From an archaeon (GTDB taxonomy: Archaea > Micrarchaeota > Micrarchaeia > Anstonellales > Bilamarchaeaceae), in assembly GCA_020053355.1 (NCBI GenBank), contig JAGVNI010000017.1:1-64000 (forward strand): 64,000 nucleotides of DNA, given 5' to 3'. The translations under genes were made by a program, and so were the position numbers. Below, piece by piece: positions 16,835 through 28,566 of this stretch (the stretch's first letter is position 1; each line of letters begins with the position of its first letter). The notes beneath the pieces were generated by a model. That model made no database searches, was not told the DNA's origin, and worked only from the letters and a program-made list of their open reading frames with translations.

Positions 16835-18145
16835 GTGGACTATGAGTCGCTGCTTTCGCGATACGGATATGCCGAGCTTCGCATCGAGCGCGGCTCCGGC
16901 TCCATCGTCAGCATCAAGGACGACGAGGTGAAGGTCGCATCCGGCTCCGGAGAGGGCCTGAGCGTGCGCGTCCTTATCGACGGCTCCTGGGGCTTCGCTT
17001 CGGCATCGTCGGGCAGGAGGAGCATCGAGGAATTGCTAAAAGACGCCGAGAAGCTTGCCCGCCTGGGCAGCGGAAAGATAAAGCTCCCGGAGCCGGAAAC
17101 GCAGAAGAAGGGGATTGCCAGCAGGATAGACCGGGTGGGCGCGGATGAGCAGGTCGGCGCGCTCCTTGAGGCGGCCAAAGGGATGAAGGGGATAGGGGTG
17201 TCGTCCCGGATTATTTCCTGCACGGATTCGCAGACGCACAAGGAATTCTACAACTCGCATGGGGCGGAGATTGTCCAGGACACCGGCTATACTTACCTGT
17301 CATGCTCGTGCATCGCGCGCTCCGGCGATGTCATCCAGAGGGGATCGTCCCGCACGTGGTCCCGCAGCGGTTTCGGGAAAATAGACGCAAACGCCACCGC
17401 CGAAGGCTCCAAAGAGAAGGCGCTCCGCCTCCTCAATGCCGCCCCGCCGCCAAAAGGCAGGTTCACGGTGGTCCTGGACCCGGAGATGACCGGCGTCTTC
17501 GCGCATGAGGCTCTCGGCCATGCCTGCGAGGCCGATTCTGTGATAGACCGGGAATCCATACTCGCGGACAAGATGGGAAAAAGGATAGGCAACGACCTCG
17601 TCACAATAACCGACGACCCTGCCGCGCCGGATTTCGGGCAGTACGCTTTCGACGACGAGGGTGTGGAAGGCAGGACGACCACGCTGGTTGAAAAAGGCGT
17701 ATTGACGGGATTCCTCAACTCCCTCGAATCTGCCAAGGAGCTGGGCATGGAGCCGAACGGCCATGCGAGGGCCGAGGATTACGGCGAAGTGCCGGTCGTG
17801 CGCATGAGCAACACCTATTTCCAGAGAGGGAAAACCCCGAAGGACGAGGTTTTCGACGTCAGTTCAGGCATCTACCTCAAGGGGATGAAAGGCGGGAGCG
17901 TGGACATCTTCTCGGGCGGGTTCATGTTCAAGGCTGAGGAAGCGTATGAGATAAAGGGCGGCGGGCTTGAAAAAATCATGCGCGATGTCACGATAACCGG
18001 CAATATCCTCCAGACCATGCTTGATGTCGAGTGCGTCGGCGATGATTTCGGGACATCGCCAGGCGTCTGCGGAAAGAGCGCCCAGAGCGTGCCGGTCTCG
18101 GACGGCGGCCCCCATATCCGGGTAAAGAACGTCGCGATAGGCTAA
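16835..18145 (+). CDS. tldD: TldD-type metalloprotease
   Basis: 436 residues from GTG at 16835. The zinc motif is HEALGH within GVFAHEALGHACEADSV, with the second half of the family signature (NDLVTITDDPAAPDFGQYAF, DDEGVEGRTT) and the C-terminal block GVCGKSAQSVPVSDGGPHI. TldD with TldE/PmbA degrades unfolded peptides or matures peptide natural products, and the TldE partner is normally required. No TldE gene is found in the window. The two preceding genes run in the same direction with gaps of 22 and 50 bases, so a shared transcript is possible. Confidence 0.93.
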   Translation: MDYESLLSRYGYAELRIERGSGSIVSIKDDEVKVASGSGEGLSVRVLIDGSWGFASASSGRRSIEELLKDAEKLARLGSGKIKLPEPETQKKGIASRIDRVGADEQVGALLEAAKGMKGIGVSSRIISCTDSQTHKEFYNSHGAEIVQDTGYTYLSCSCIARSGDVIQRGSSRTWSRSGFGKIDANATAEGSKEKALRLLNAAPPPKGRFTVVLDPEMTGVFAHEALGHACEADSVIDRESILADKMGKRIGNDLVTITDDPAAPDFGQYAFDDEGVEGRTTTLVEKGVLTGFLNSLESAKELGMEPNGHARAEDYGEVPVVRMSNTYFQRGKTPKDEVFDVSSGIYLKGMKGGSVDIFSGGFMFKAEEAYEIKGGGLEKIMRDVTITGNILQTMLDVECVGDDFGTSPGVCGKSAQSVPVSDGGPHIRVKNVAIG

Positions 18146-18252
18146 GCCGGCGGGTTTCCGGCCCTAAAGTCCGAAGGACTTTGGGGGCTTATGGCCGTAG
18201 CCATATGGTTTTGGGTTACGTGTTTCCTGCGGCGTTTATGTGGAAATCCACA
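18146..18252 (+). other. Run of four short hairpins, possible structured RNA
   Basis: The gap between tldD and the permease gene holds consecutive inverted repeats: GCCGG...CCGGC (18146-18162), CCTAAAGTCC-GAA-GGACTTTGGG (18163-18185, ten pairs with one wobble), TATGGC-CGTA-GCCATA (18190-18205) and TGTGG-AAAT-CCACA (18239-18252). No ORF or T tract explains them. They might be a processed leader or terminator, or a small RNA. Confidence 0.4.
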
Positions 18253-18298
18253 GCGGAATCATGGCAAGGAATATTAGCGCGCCCTTGCGCCCTCATTT

Positions 18299-19465
18299 GT
18301 GGACGGATTGACAGACGCGCTCTCTTTCATCGGCGGTTTTGCCCTCGGGTTCCTGGGCGGCCTCCTGCCGGGCCTGCATTCGAACACGATGATATCCGTC
18401 CTCGCCTCGTTGGGACTCGACGGGCGGGCGCTTGGAATTATGATTATCTCGTTATTCCCCGCGCATCTGGTATCCTCCTACATCCCCTCGATTTTTTTCG
18501 GCGTTCCTGAAAGCGGCACGGTCATGGCGACGCTTCCTGGCCAGCGGATGGTGCAAAGGGGCGAGGGCGTGAAAGCCCTCCGGACGGTTCTCCTGTCCTG
18601 CGCGCTCTCAGCCCTGGTTTCCTGCGCCCTGTTTTCCGCATCCCTCGCCCTCTTCCCGCCGGTGTACGAGGCGATGAGGCCGCATATGAGGTTCATCCTG
18701 CTTGGGATTTCGGCCCTGCTCCTTCTCCGCACGAAGGCGCCATTTCTTTCTGCGGCCATATTCGCGCTCGCCGGAATCCTCGGCCACCTGTCCCTGAACA
18801 GCGGGATGCCGGACCCGTTCCTGCCGCTTTTTTGCGGAATGTTCGCGATGGCGGCGATGACGGGCTGGAAGAAAGGCGCGGCGCCCATGCAGGAAGATTT
18901 GCCTCCGGAAAACAGCATCATATGGTTCACTATCATCGGCGTCTTGCTTGGGTTCGCCGCGGACCTGGTTCCGGGCGTGGGCTCCCCGTCACAGACGGCG
19001 GTTTTCGCCACGATGCTGATGCGGATGGACACGCCTGGATATCTCGCCATGATAAGCTCCATATCGGTCAGCCAGGCGGTGTTCTCGCTCTCGACATCAG
19101 CCTCGATTGGCAAGAGCAGGGTCGGCGCGACGGCCTGGCTTTCCGAAACAATGGATATCTGCGCCAACATCCCCATTCTCCTGGCACTTTTCATTGCCAG
19201 CATTGCGCTTGCGGCAATGCTTGCGCACGCCTTCCGGATTCATGCGGCAAAACTCGCTTCGCTCGATTTCTCCTCCCTCAGGTTCGTGCTTGCGGCTTAT
19301 CTGGTTGCGGTTGCCTTCATCATAGACGGCTGGATAGGAATCGTTGTGCTCGCGGCATCCGCAGCCCTCGGAAAGCTGACGCTGGGCCTGGAAGTTGAAA
19401 GGACGAACCTAATGGGCGCGATAATCGTCCCGACGCTGATGCTGCTTTTCGGGATTTTCATTTAG
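18299..19465 (+). CDS. TctA-like membrane protein (COG1784 type)
   Basis: 388 residues from GTG at 18299, with about ten to twelve membrane helices. Two inverted-repeat signature loops are visible: GGLLPGLHSNTMISVLAS near residue 20 and AADLVPGVGSPSQTAVFATM near 225, matching the PGxxS/PGVGxP pattern of the tripartite tricarboxylate transporter large subunit family in its archaeal form. In bacteria TctA needs a TctC binding protein and a TctB subunit; neither is present, as is usual for the archaeal group. Substrate unknown. The gene ends in a four-base convergent overlap with the next minus-strand gene. Confidence 0.83.
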   Translation: MDGLTDALSFIGGFALGFLGGLLPGLHSNTMISVLASLGLDGRALGIMIISLFPAHLVSSYIPSIFFGVPESGTVMATLPGQRMVQRGEGVKALRTVLLSCALSALVSCALFSASLALFPPVYEAMRPHMRFILLGISALLLLRTKAPFLSAAIFALAGILGHLSLNSGMPDPFLPLFCGMFAMAAMTGWKKGAAPMQEDLPPENSIIWFTIIGVLLGFAADLVPGVGSPSQTAVFATMLMRMDTPGYLAMISSISVSQAVFSLSTSASIGKSRVGATAWLSETMDICANIPILLALFIASIALAAMLAHAFRIHAAKLASLDFSSLRFVLAAYLVAVAFIIDGWIGIVVLAASAALGKLTLGLEVERTNLMGAIIVPTLMLLFGIFI

Positions 19466-19887
19466 CCTTTCTTGCCCGCGACTTCCTTAGGCGCGAGAGT
19501 CCGGCGGATGAACGCGGCGACAACCGCAACGAGCGCGCCAAGCAGGACGTTCATCGCGAATGTCAGGGCAATGATGATAACCAGGCTCATAAGGTCCTGG
19601 GCCTGGATGCCCAGCACCGGAACGCCCAGCGAACGCCCGATTGCAACCGCAGCCACGATAACTGCCATGGCGGACGCGGCTACCATTGCCCCGCTTCGCG
19701 CTGCGCGTTTGAGGCCGCTTTCTGCGCAGAGCCAGCCAGCCCAGCCGACGGCAACGAGGCGGGATAGCAGGAACAATATCGTTATAGGCGAGTAAGAGGC
19801 CAGCGGCGGAATGATTGAGGATAGGACCAGGCCGGATTCAACTGCGGAAAGGGCGGCGGCAATGGCAGCGAGATGCTTGGTTTCCAT
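19462..19887 (-). CDS. Small four-helix membrane protein, unknown
   Basis: 141 residues from ATG at 19887, chosen because a TATA-like CCTTTTATGG lies about 25 nt upstream; the frame is open to 19929. Four hydrophobic segments (LAAIAAALSAVESGLVLSSI, PITILFLLSRLVAVGWAGWL, GAMVAASAMAVIVAAVAIG, LVIIIALTFAMNVLLGALVA) and a basic tail (KEVAGKKG). No family recognised. It converges on the permease gene. Confidence 0.65.
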   Translation of the reverse strand: METKHLAAIAAALSAVESGLVLSSIIPPLASYSPITILFLLSRLVAVGWAGWLCAESGLKRAARSGAMVAASAMAVIVAAVAIGRSLGVPVLGIQAQDLMSLVIIIALTFAMNVLLGALVAVVAAFIRRTLAPKEVAGKKG

Positions 19888-19925
19888 GCGAGGACAACCT
19901 AGGCGCGCCATAAAAGGATTTCGTG

Positions 19926-21245
19926 TCACTGCCCCTTGGCCGCTGCGATGACCTTGGGGATTATCGCCTGCGCCAGAGAGAGGAACGCGTCCGGGTCCGA
20001 GAGGTACGGGTTGGCATTGACGGCAGGATTCCCGCCGGGTGCGCCGTCGTTGAAAATCGAATCCAGGTGATTCTTCCGGCAGAACGGCTCGAATTGGGGC
20101 CGCAGGTATGCCGGAAGTATGATTTGGAACGTCTCCCCGTTGCCAATATGGGGGAAAGATTCGCGCTCGATGAAGAATGACCGGTAAGACAGGTATGTCC
20201 CGGGAGCTTTCCCATCGGCTTCATCCTGCTTCCTGTAGAATTCGAGGTAGCAATGGGGCGAGCTTCCCATGAACGAGTCTGCCTGGTCTCCTATCAGCTG
20301 CAGGTAGGAGATGACTGCGACCTCGATTTCCATCTGGTTCTGCTGGCTGCAGCCCGGGCAATATGTTGCGATTGCGCCGAGGACGGGGGAGCGGAGGGAA
20401 TACGGGTTCACGGTGCCCTCAGGCGCGATTGCGTTTGGCACGTTGCCGTATTTCCATGCATCGGAAAGAACGCGGTCATCCTCTTCCCCCGATGAGCCGG
20501 CGGACCAGAGGCCGGTGAAACCTGAAAGGAAGCCGGCGCGGGCATACGCATCCAGGCCGTCCAGCCAGAAATCGTGGAGCACTTCCTCGCTGACGGTTTT
20601 CGCAATGCCGACAAGCGTGGCGCGCTCGGCATCCGTAAGGGATTCGATGGAATCAGCAGAAGGATGGAACCCGCCCTTGTTGTTGACGGCTATCAGGTCG
20701 CGGACGATGCACGGCCCGGCTGAACAGTCAGAGAGCGTGGAGCCCTGTAAATCAAGGACGGCATAGTTGTATACGGCCGCCATATCCTTTACGAATATTG
20801 CGTTCGGCCATGCATATGGGTCGGTCATATAGACCAGGACGTCGTTGCCGAGCATTGACACGGCACGCGGGTCGGTGAAATCGAAGGATGATTGGAGCTG
20901 GCTGAATATGAGGCGAGTCAGGCGGCTTTCCCAATCCGTTATGGGCCCGGGGATTTCAGAAATCCGCCGGTAATACGTGGTGACACCGAAGACGTCTGCG
21001 GAATCCATGCCGGCATACACGCTGCGGACAGTTACCGGCTTATCCCCGCCCCCGGTTTCGAAAACTGAGGCTGGAAGCCAGTGGCCGCGCTCGTCCCCGG
21101 CAACCTTCCCGCTGCATGAGGGAAGCGAAAGCCCGGATGCGCCGGCGACCATGATTGACGCGGCAAGGGCCATGCGCCTAATGAAAGGGTTTTCAGCCCG
21201 GGCATGGGTCAAGCCCTGATTCGGCCCGGACTTTGGGATATGCAT
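19926..21245 (-). CDS. Putative secreted lipoprotein, unknown, cysteine-containing
   Basis: 439 residues. A basic N-terminus (NPFIRRM) leads to a hydrophobic stretch and LPSCSGK, a plausible lipobox with Cys near residue 44. The mature part is soluble with several Cys pairs (DCSAGPC, TYCPGC) and aromatic-rich blocks (SYLSYRSFFIERESFPHIG, VLVYMTDPYAWPNAIFVKD). No family recognised. ATTAAAAAC lies about 25 nt before ATG 21245, so the transcript is likely leaderless, separate from carB, which ends just upstream. Confidence 0.72.
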   Translation of the reverse strand: MHIPKSGPNQGLTHARAENPFIRRMALAASIMVAGASGLSLPSCSGKVAGDERGHWLPASVFETGGGDKPVTVRSVYAGMDSADVFGVTTYYRRISEIPGPITDWESRLTRLIFSQLQSSFDFTDPRAVSMLGNDVLVYMTDPYAWPNAIFVKDMAAVYNYAVLDLQGSTLSDCSAGPCIVRDLIAVNNKGGFHPSADSIESLTDAERATLVGIAKTVSEEVLHDFWLDGLDAYARAGFLSGFTGLWSAGSSGEEDDRVLSDAWKYGNVPNAIAPEGTVNPYSLRSPVLGAIATYCPGCSQQNQMEIEVAVISYLQLIGDQADSFMGSSPHCYLEFYRKQDEADGKAPGTYLSYRSFFIERESFPHIGNGETFQIILPAYLRPQFEPFCRKNHLDSIFNDGAPGGNPAVNANPYLSDPDAFLSLAQAIIPKVIAAAKGQ

Positions 21246-21271
21246 GTGGGAGAATATGAATGTGAATGTTT

Positions 21272-24490
<3,219 letters not shown>

Positions 24491-24563
24491 TTAGGCTCCA
24501 CTCCGCGTATCCTGCGTCATCGCATATGCATGATTCCGGCTGCGTTTCCCCGAATCCGCCAGG

Positions 24564-25037
24564 TCACTGGTTCTCTTTGCCGGATGCCGGTTTCCCGCTG
24601 CCTGGCTCCGGGTTCTCGCTGCCGGATTCCGGCGGCGGCGCAGGGGGCTGCTGCATGCGCTGAACGAAGTGCCACATGAAGCTCGCGCCCTCGAAGAAAG
24701 CGGACTGCGCCAGCTCCTGCCGGGACATCTCCTTCAGCTTCTTCTTCTCTGCCTCCCAGAGCTCTGTGAATGCGCGATAGGTCATCTCGCTCATGAACCG
24801 CTCGAAATTCTCCTGGAGCTTTTCCGGCGGTATGCAGATATGGGTCTTGTCCTTCACGTTCTCAGGAACGACGCCGCCCATCCGCTGGTGGCATTCGTGG
24901 CACATGTGCTCGAATGATGCCGTTTTTCCAGGCTCTGCCTTGCACTGCTCGCAGAACGTGTCATTGCCGCAGAAGCTGCATTTGACGTTCTTCTCTGTTT
25001 GCTCGCCCTTCCGGCTTGCATCTGGTCCATTTGCCAT
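24564..25037 (-). CDS. Zinc-ribbon protein between carA and carB
   Basis: 157 residues. The N-terminal third has CSFCGNDTFCEQC and MCHECH pairs, giving a likely Zn-binding cluster of CxxC type. The middle (about 65-125) is helical and charged (LQENFERFMSEMTYRAFTEL, WEAEKKKLKEMSRQELAQSA). The C-terminal tail is low complexity (PPAPPPESGSENPEPGSGKP). The ATG is four bases after the carA stop, so it is likely co-translated with carA and co-transcribed with carB. No family recognised. Position suggests a role with carbamoyl-phosphate synthase, but that is inference only. Confidence 0.82.
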   Translation of the reverse strand: MANGPDASRKGEQTEKNVKCSFCGNDTFCEQCKAEPGKTASFEHMCHECHQRMGGVVPENVKDKTHICIPPEKLQENFERFMSEMTYRAFTELWEAEKKKLKEMSRQELAQSAFFEGASFMWHFVQRMQQPPAPPPESGSENPEPGSGKPASGKENQ

Positions 25038-25041
25038 AACA

Positions 25042-26121
25042 TCACATCTTTTTCATGAATTCATCGAACAGGTATAACGAATCGTGCGGGCCGGGCGCTG
25101 CTTCGGGATGGTACTGCACGCTGAAAATCCCGCGCCCCGAATCGGCCATCCCCTCCACGCTCTTGTCGTTGACATTCTCGTGCGTCAGCTCGAATCCGCC
25201 AGGCATCTTCCCGACCGCGAACCCGTGGTTCTGGGTCGTTATCACGACTTTCTTGCTTCGCGTATCCAATACTGCATGATTCACGCCGCGATGACCGAAC
25301 TTCAATTTGTAAGTGTCGCCACCGAATGCGTGGGCGAGGAGCTGATGGCCCAGGCAGATGCCGAATATCGGCGCACCGCCCCCAAGCTCCCGGATGGTTT
25401 TGTGCGCATGAGTCAGGATGGCCGGGTCGCCCGGACCGTTTGAAAGCAGGATTCCGTCCGGCTCGAGGGCTTTGACGTCTGCGGCGGTAGAGGAGGATGG
25501 AAGGACATGCACGACGCAGCCCCGCTTCACCAGCTCGCGGACAATGCCCATCTTGACGCCATAGTCAATCAGCGCGACGCGCTTCTTCCCGCCCTTGCCG
25601 AAGACTTGGGGCTCCTTTACGCTGACTTTCGAAACGAAATCTATGGATGAGTAGTCGAATTCCAGCTTCTCCAGGAGCTTCTTAGGCTCAAGGTCGCGTT
25701 CGGTTGCTGATGTTGCCAGAATCGCGGGCATGACGCCCCGATCGCGGATATGCCGCACGACGAAGCGGGTGTCTATGCCGCATATCCCCGGGACGCCATG
25801 GTCTTTAAGGAACGAGTCCAGGCTTGAGTTGGCTTGCCTGTGCTCAAAATCCGGGCTCATTTCGCGTATCACGAATCCTGATGGCTGGACATTGTCGCTC
25901 TCCTTGTCGGCGGGATTGGTCCCGTAGTTGCCGATTAGGGGATATGTCAGCATGAGAATCTGGCCACCGTAGCTGGGGTCTGTGAGCGCTTCCTGGTATC
26001 CTGTCATGGACGTGTTGAAGACGAGTTCGCCGATGCGCTCGCAATTCGCGCCAAAGCCCTGGCCGTGGAGGACGGTCCCGTCCTTTAACACTAAGGCTGC
26101 CCTGGGTTTCTCGCCGCTCAT
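25042..26121 (-). CDS. carA: Carbamoyl-phosphate synthase small (glutaminase) subunit
   Basis: 359 residues. The N-terminal CPSase small-subunit domain (ALVLKDGTVLHGQGFGANCE, FNTSMTGYQEALTDPSYGGQ) is followed by a class I glutamine amidotransferase with the nucleophile in IFGICLGHQLLAHAFGG and the His/Glu pair in VQYHPEAAPGPHDS. It releases ammonia from glutamine for CarB. TATA-like GTTATAAGATTC precedes the ATG by about 20 nt. Operon order is carA, zinc ribbon, carB. Confidence 0.98.
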   Translation of the reverse strand: MSGEKPRAALVLKDGTVLHGQGFGANCERIGELVFNTSMTGYQEALTDPSYGGQILMLTYPLIGNYGTNPADKESDNVQPSGFVIREMSPDFEHRQANSSLDSFLKDHGVPGICGIDTRFVVRHIRDRGVMPAILATSATERDLEPKKLLEKLEFDYSSIDFVSKVSVKEPQVFGKGGKKRVALIDYGVKMGIVRELVKRGCVVHVLPSSSTAADVKALEPDGILLSNGPGDPAILTHAHKTIRELGGGAPIFGICLGHQLLAHAFGGDTYKLKFGHRGVNHAVLDTRSKKVVITTQNHGFAVGKMPGGFELTHENVNDKSVEGMADSGRGIFSVQYHPEAAPGPHDSLYLFDEFMKKM

Positions 26122-26223
26122 GAAGAATCAGAATCTTATAACGCACGGCGGAGTTTTTAATACTGCTGATAACCGGGACGCGCAGCGACGTCCTTGCGGC
26201 ACAATGGGGGCAGCGGAAGCCGC

Positions 26224-27117
26224 TCACCATTTGCTCTGGAAAGGCCCGGCAATCCTAAGCTTCTGGTTGCTGGCATCAACTACCAGCATGATTTCGCCCT
26301 TCTCATAGGCAATCGGCTGGCCCAGGGTGAGGTCGTTCTCGGTCATGTGGCCTTCGACGAACTGCAGGTTCGAATAAGCGTGTATCTTGCCTTTCAGTTC
26401 ATCCCGGAAAAACGGCGTCTTCGAGAAGCGGCCGTTCACGATGTTGCCGATTTCGAATTCGTTCCTCATCGGGACCAGGATGCCCCGTTCGAATGGGTCC
26501 CCCCGAAACGCCATCGAGAAGAGGGCACCTGCGGAAGCTTCCGGAACATCCTTGCCGTCCACCTGGACGCTCCGCACCTCGATTTCCTTCTTCTCAGGAA
26601 GCACGAACAGCTTGTCGTGCGGCTTTAGCGTGCCGGAGCGGATTACGCCATGCGCGACGTTGCCGACGGATTTGACATTCTCAATGCGGTCCACAAGCGC
26701 CACGAATTCCTGCCGGTATTCCGGCTGCGGGAAGGCCATAAGTTTCGCCTTTGCCGCTTCGAGGTCGGCCGCCTTGTCGAATTTCTCCAACGTTGTCCCT
26801 GCCACGGGGAGCGGGCTGGCCGAGACAATGATGCCCTTGTCCATTTTCAGGCAATTGACGGCCACGATAATCTCCCCCAGTTTCGGCGTGACGCCATCGG
26901 CTAGGACAACCACGTAGTCGGCCATCGAAAGCGAGTAAAGCAGGGGCTGGACCTTTTCGGGAAAGAGAACGGGGTCAATCAAAGTCAGCGGCTTCCCCCC
27001 GGCATCAGCGGAATAGAACGCGAGTTCGGCCTTGCTTGTTTCCGCGCCAACCATCTTGCAGAATTTCTCCCTGAGTTCCGGCTTATCGGATAAGACTGCG
27101 ACAAACAACCAACCCAC
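26224..27117 (-). CDS. EF-Tu/SelB-like protein with lost GTPase motifs
   Basis: 297 residues. Domain 2 of translation GTPases is recognisable (about 150-225: VGNVAHGVIRSGTLKPHDKL, VRSVQVDGKDVPEASAGALF), followed by a domain-3-like barrel. The N-terminal part keeps the G-domain layout but the P-loop is replaced by VAVLSDKPELREKF, the DxxG segment reads IDPVLF, and no NKxD is seen, so GTP binding is probably lost. Archaea have a family of such SelB-related pseudo-GTPases. The start is uncertain: GTG at 27117, or TTG at 27108, which has GAGGTG six bases upstream. Confidence 0.8.
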   Translation of the reverse strand: MGWLFVAVLSDKPELREKFCKMVGAETSKAELAFYSADAGGKPLTLIDPVLFPEKVQPLLYSLSMADYVVVLADGVTPKLGEIIVAVNCLKMDKGIIVSASPLPVAGTTLEKFDKAADLEAAKAKLMAFPQPEYRQEFVALVDRIENVKSVGNVAHGVIRSGTLKPHDKLFVLPEKKEIEVRSVQVDGKDVPEASAGALFSMAFRGDPFERGILVPMRNEFEIGNIVNGRFSKTPFFRDELKGKIHAYSNLQFVEGHMTENDLTLGQPIAYEKGEIMLVVDASNQKLRIAGPFQSKW

Positions 27118-27240
27118 CTCAAAGGGCTATGGGAGGCAAAGGGATAAAAACCTCTGGAACGCCCGTCCGGCGAATGCCGAAGTCCGCTTATCCAAACGCT
27201 GAACCCCAAACCCGGAACCGGAAACCCGCAAGCAGCGAGG

Positions 27241-28158
27241 TTATTGCAGGAGCTTTATCAAAAGGGCCATCTGCGCCCACATGCGATTCTCTGCCTGGTC
27301 GAACGCCAATGATTGCGGCCCGCGGAGGCCGTATTCGTCAATCTCGTATCCGATGTGCGCCGGCATGTCATGCATGGAGAACGCCTGCGGGCCAGCCTTT
27401 TCCAGCATGGCCTTGTTCAATTGATACGGCATGAACAGCTTCTCCCGCCTCGCCTTTTCCGGCGCGAATTTCGGGTCGTTGAAATACTCCATGTTCACCC
27501 AGGTGTCGGTGTAGAGGATGTCCGCCCCCTTGACCGCTTTCTCCACGTCCGGTTCCTCTTGGTAGTGGCCGGAGGCTTTCAGCTTGCCAAGCAGCTCGGC
27601 ATCCGCGCTGTCCTGGTCCTTCTCCGGAACGCAAAGCGTGAAGTCCGCGCCGGTCATGGCGCAGGCGTAGGAGAGCGAGTTGCTGACATTGTTCCCGATA
27701 CCCACATATGTGACCTTGGCGCCTTTCAGCTTTCCCTTCTTCTCCTTGATGGTGAGGACGTCCGCAAGGGCCTGGCACGGATGGTATCTCTCGCAGAGCC
27801 CGTTGATGACCGGAACGCGCGAGGTGGATGCGAACGCCGCGACAGTCTCGTGCTTGAGGGGCCTTACCATGATTGCGTCCGCGTAGCGGGAAATGACCTT
27901 GGCCTCGTCCGGCACGCCTCCTAGGGCCAGTTGCGTCGTCCTCCAGTCCACGAAGATGCCATGGCCGCCGAGCTTCGTCATGCCTGTCTCGAACGAGAGG
28001 CGCGTGCGCGTGGAGGTCTTCTGGAAAATCATCGCGAGTGTCTTGCCTTTCAGCGCGCCGGAATACTTGTCCGGGTTTTTCTTGATGTCAAGCGCCAAAT
28101 CAACGACAGACTCGATCCACTTCCCGTCAAAAGCCTTCAGATAGAGCACATGCTGCAT
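27241..28158 (-). CDS. Carbamoyltransferase, divergent ornithine-carbamoyltransferase-like
   Basis: 305 residues. Carbamoyl-phosphate site intact: STRTR at 49-53 and HPCQ at 126-129. The amino-acid side differs from classical OTCases: the HCLP motif is HDMP (263-266), and the SMG loop is TDTWVNMEYFNDP (about 217-229). A tryptophan at 72 (VDWRTTQ) is also unusual. These changes remove the Cys that holds the ornithine side chain, so the acceptor may be ornithine or another amine. With carA and carB nearby it has a carbamoyl-phosphate source. The TATA TTATTTAAAG lies about 45 nt before ATG. Called argF-like only. Confidence 0.85.
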   Translation of the reverse strand: MQHVLYLKAFDGKWIESVVDLALDIKKNPDKYSGALKGKTLAMIFQKTSTRTRLSFETGMTKLGGHGIFVDWRTTQLALGGVPDEAKVISRYADAIMVRPLKHETVAAFASTSRVPVINGLCERYHPCQALADVLTIKEKKGKLKGAKVTYVGIGNNVSNSLSYACAMTGADFTLCVPEKDQDSADAELLGKLKASGHYQEEPDVEKAVKGADILYTDTWVNMEYFNDPKFAPEKARREKLFMPYQLNKAMLEKAGPQAFSMHDMPAHIGYEIDEYGLRGPQSLAFDQAENRMWAQMALLIKLLQ

Positions 28159-28258
28159 AATACCGCCTCAGTATCGGGAATGAACGGGAGTAAGCAACTT
28201 TAAATAACTTTGTCAATACTATAAAAACTGCAAATTTTGCTTCATCAGAGGTATACTT

Positions 28259-28564
28259 ATGACAAAAGTAAGAATCAAGCTCAGCGGAGAGGACCCTTCG
28301 GCCCTCGACAACGTGGTCCAGCAGATAAAGACGCTCTCATCGTCACTAAGCATGACATTCATCGGCCCGGTCAGGCTGCCCAGGCGGAAGATGGAAATCG
28401 CCTGCAGGCGCACGCCGTGCGGCGACGGAACGGACACCTACGAGCACTGGGAGAAAAGGGTGCACAAGAGGCTCTGCGACGTCGAAGGCGACGAGAAGAT
28501 GATAAAGCAGATTCTCAGGATAAAGGTGCCGACGAACGTCTTCGTGAAGATTAACCTGAGCTAG
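28259..28564 (+). CDS. rps10: Ribosomal protein S10 (uS10)
   Basis: 101 residues, the normal archaeal length. TKVRIKLSGEDPSALDNVVQ, then FIGPVRLPRRKMEIACRRTP and DTYEHWEKRVHKRLCDVEGD match the family end to end. It is a small-subunit protein of the 30S head. In many archaea it follows the EF-1alpha gene; here it stands apart and heads a two-gene unit with a Mut7-C protein. TATA-like ACTATAAAAAC lies about 35 nt upstream and AGAGGT just before the ATG. Confidence 0.97.
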   Translation: MTKVRIKLSGEDPSALDNVVQQIKTLSSSLSMTFIGPVRLPRRKMEIACRRTPCGDGTDTYEHWEKRVHKRLCDVEGDEKMIKQILRIKVPTNVFVKINLS

Positions 28565-28566
28565 TC

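Noticed and set aside
24580-24645. GC-rich repetitive stretch resembling a short tandem repeat
   Set aside because: It encodes the Pro/Gly/Ser/Glu tail of the zinc-ribbon protein; copies are imperfect and not a CRISPR array.
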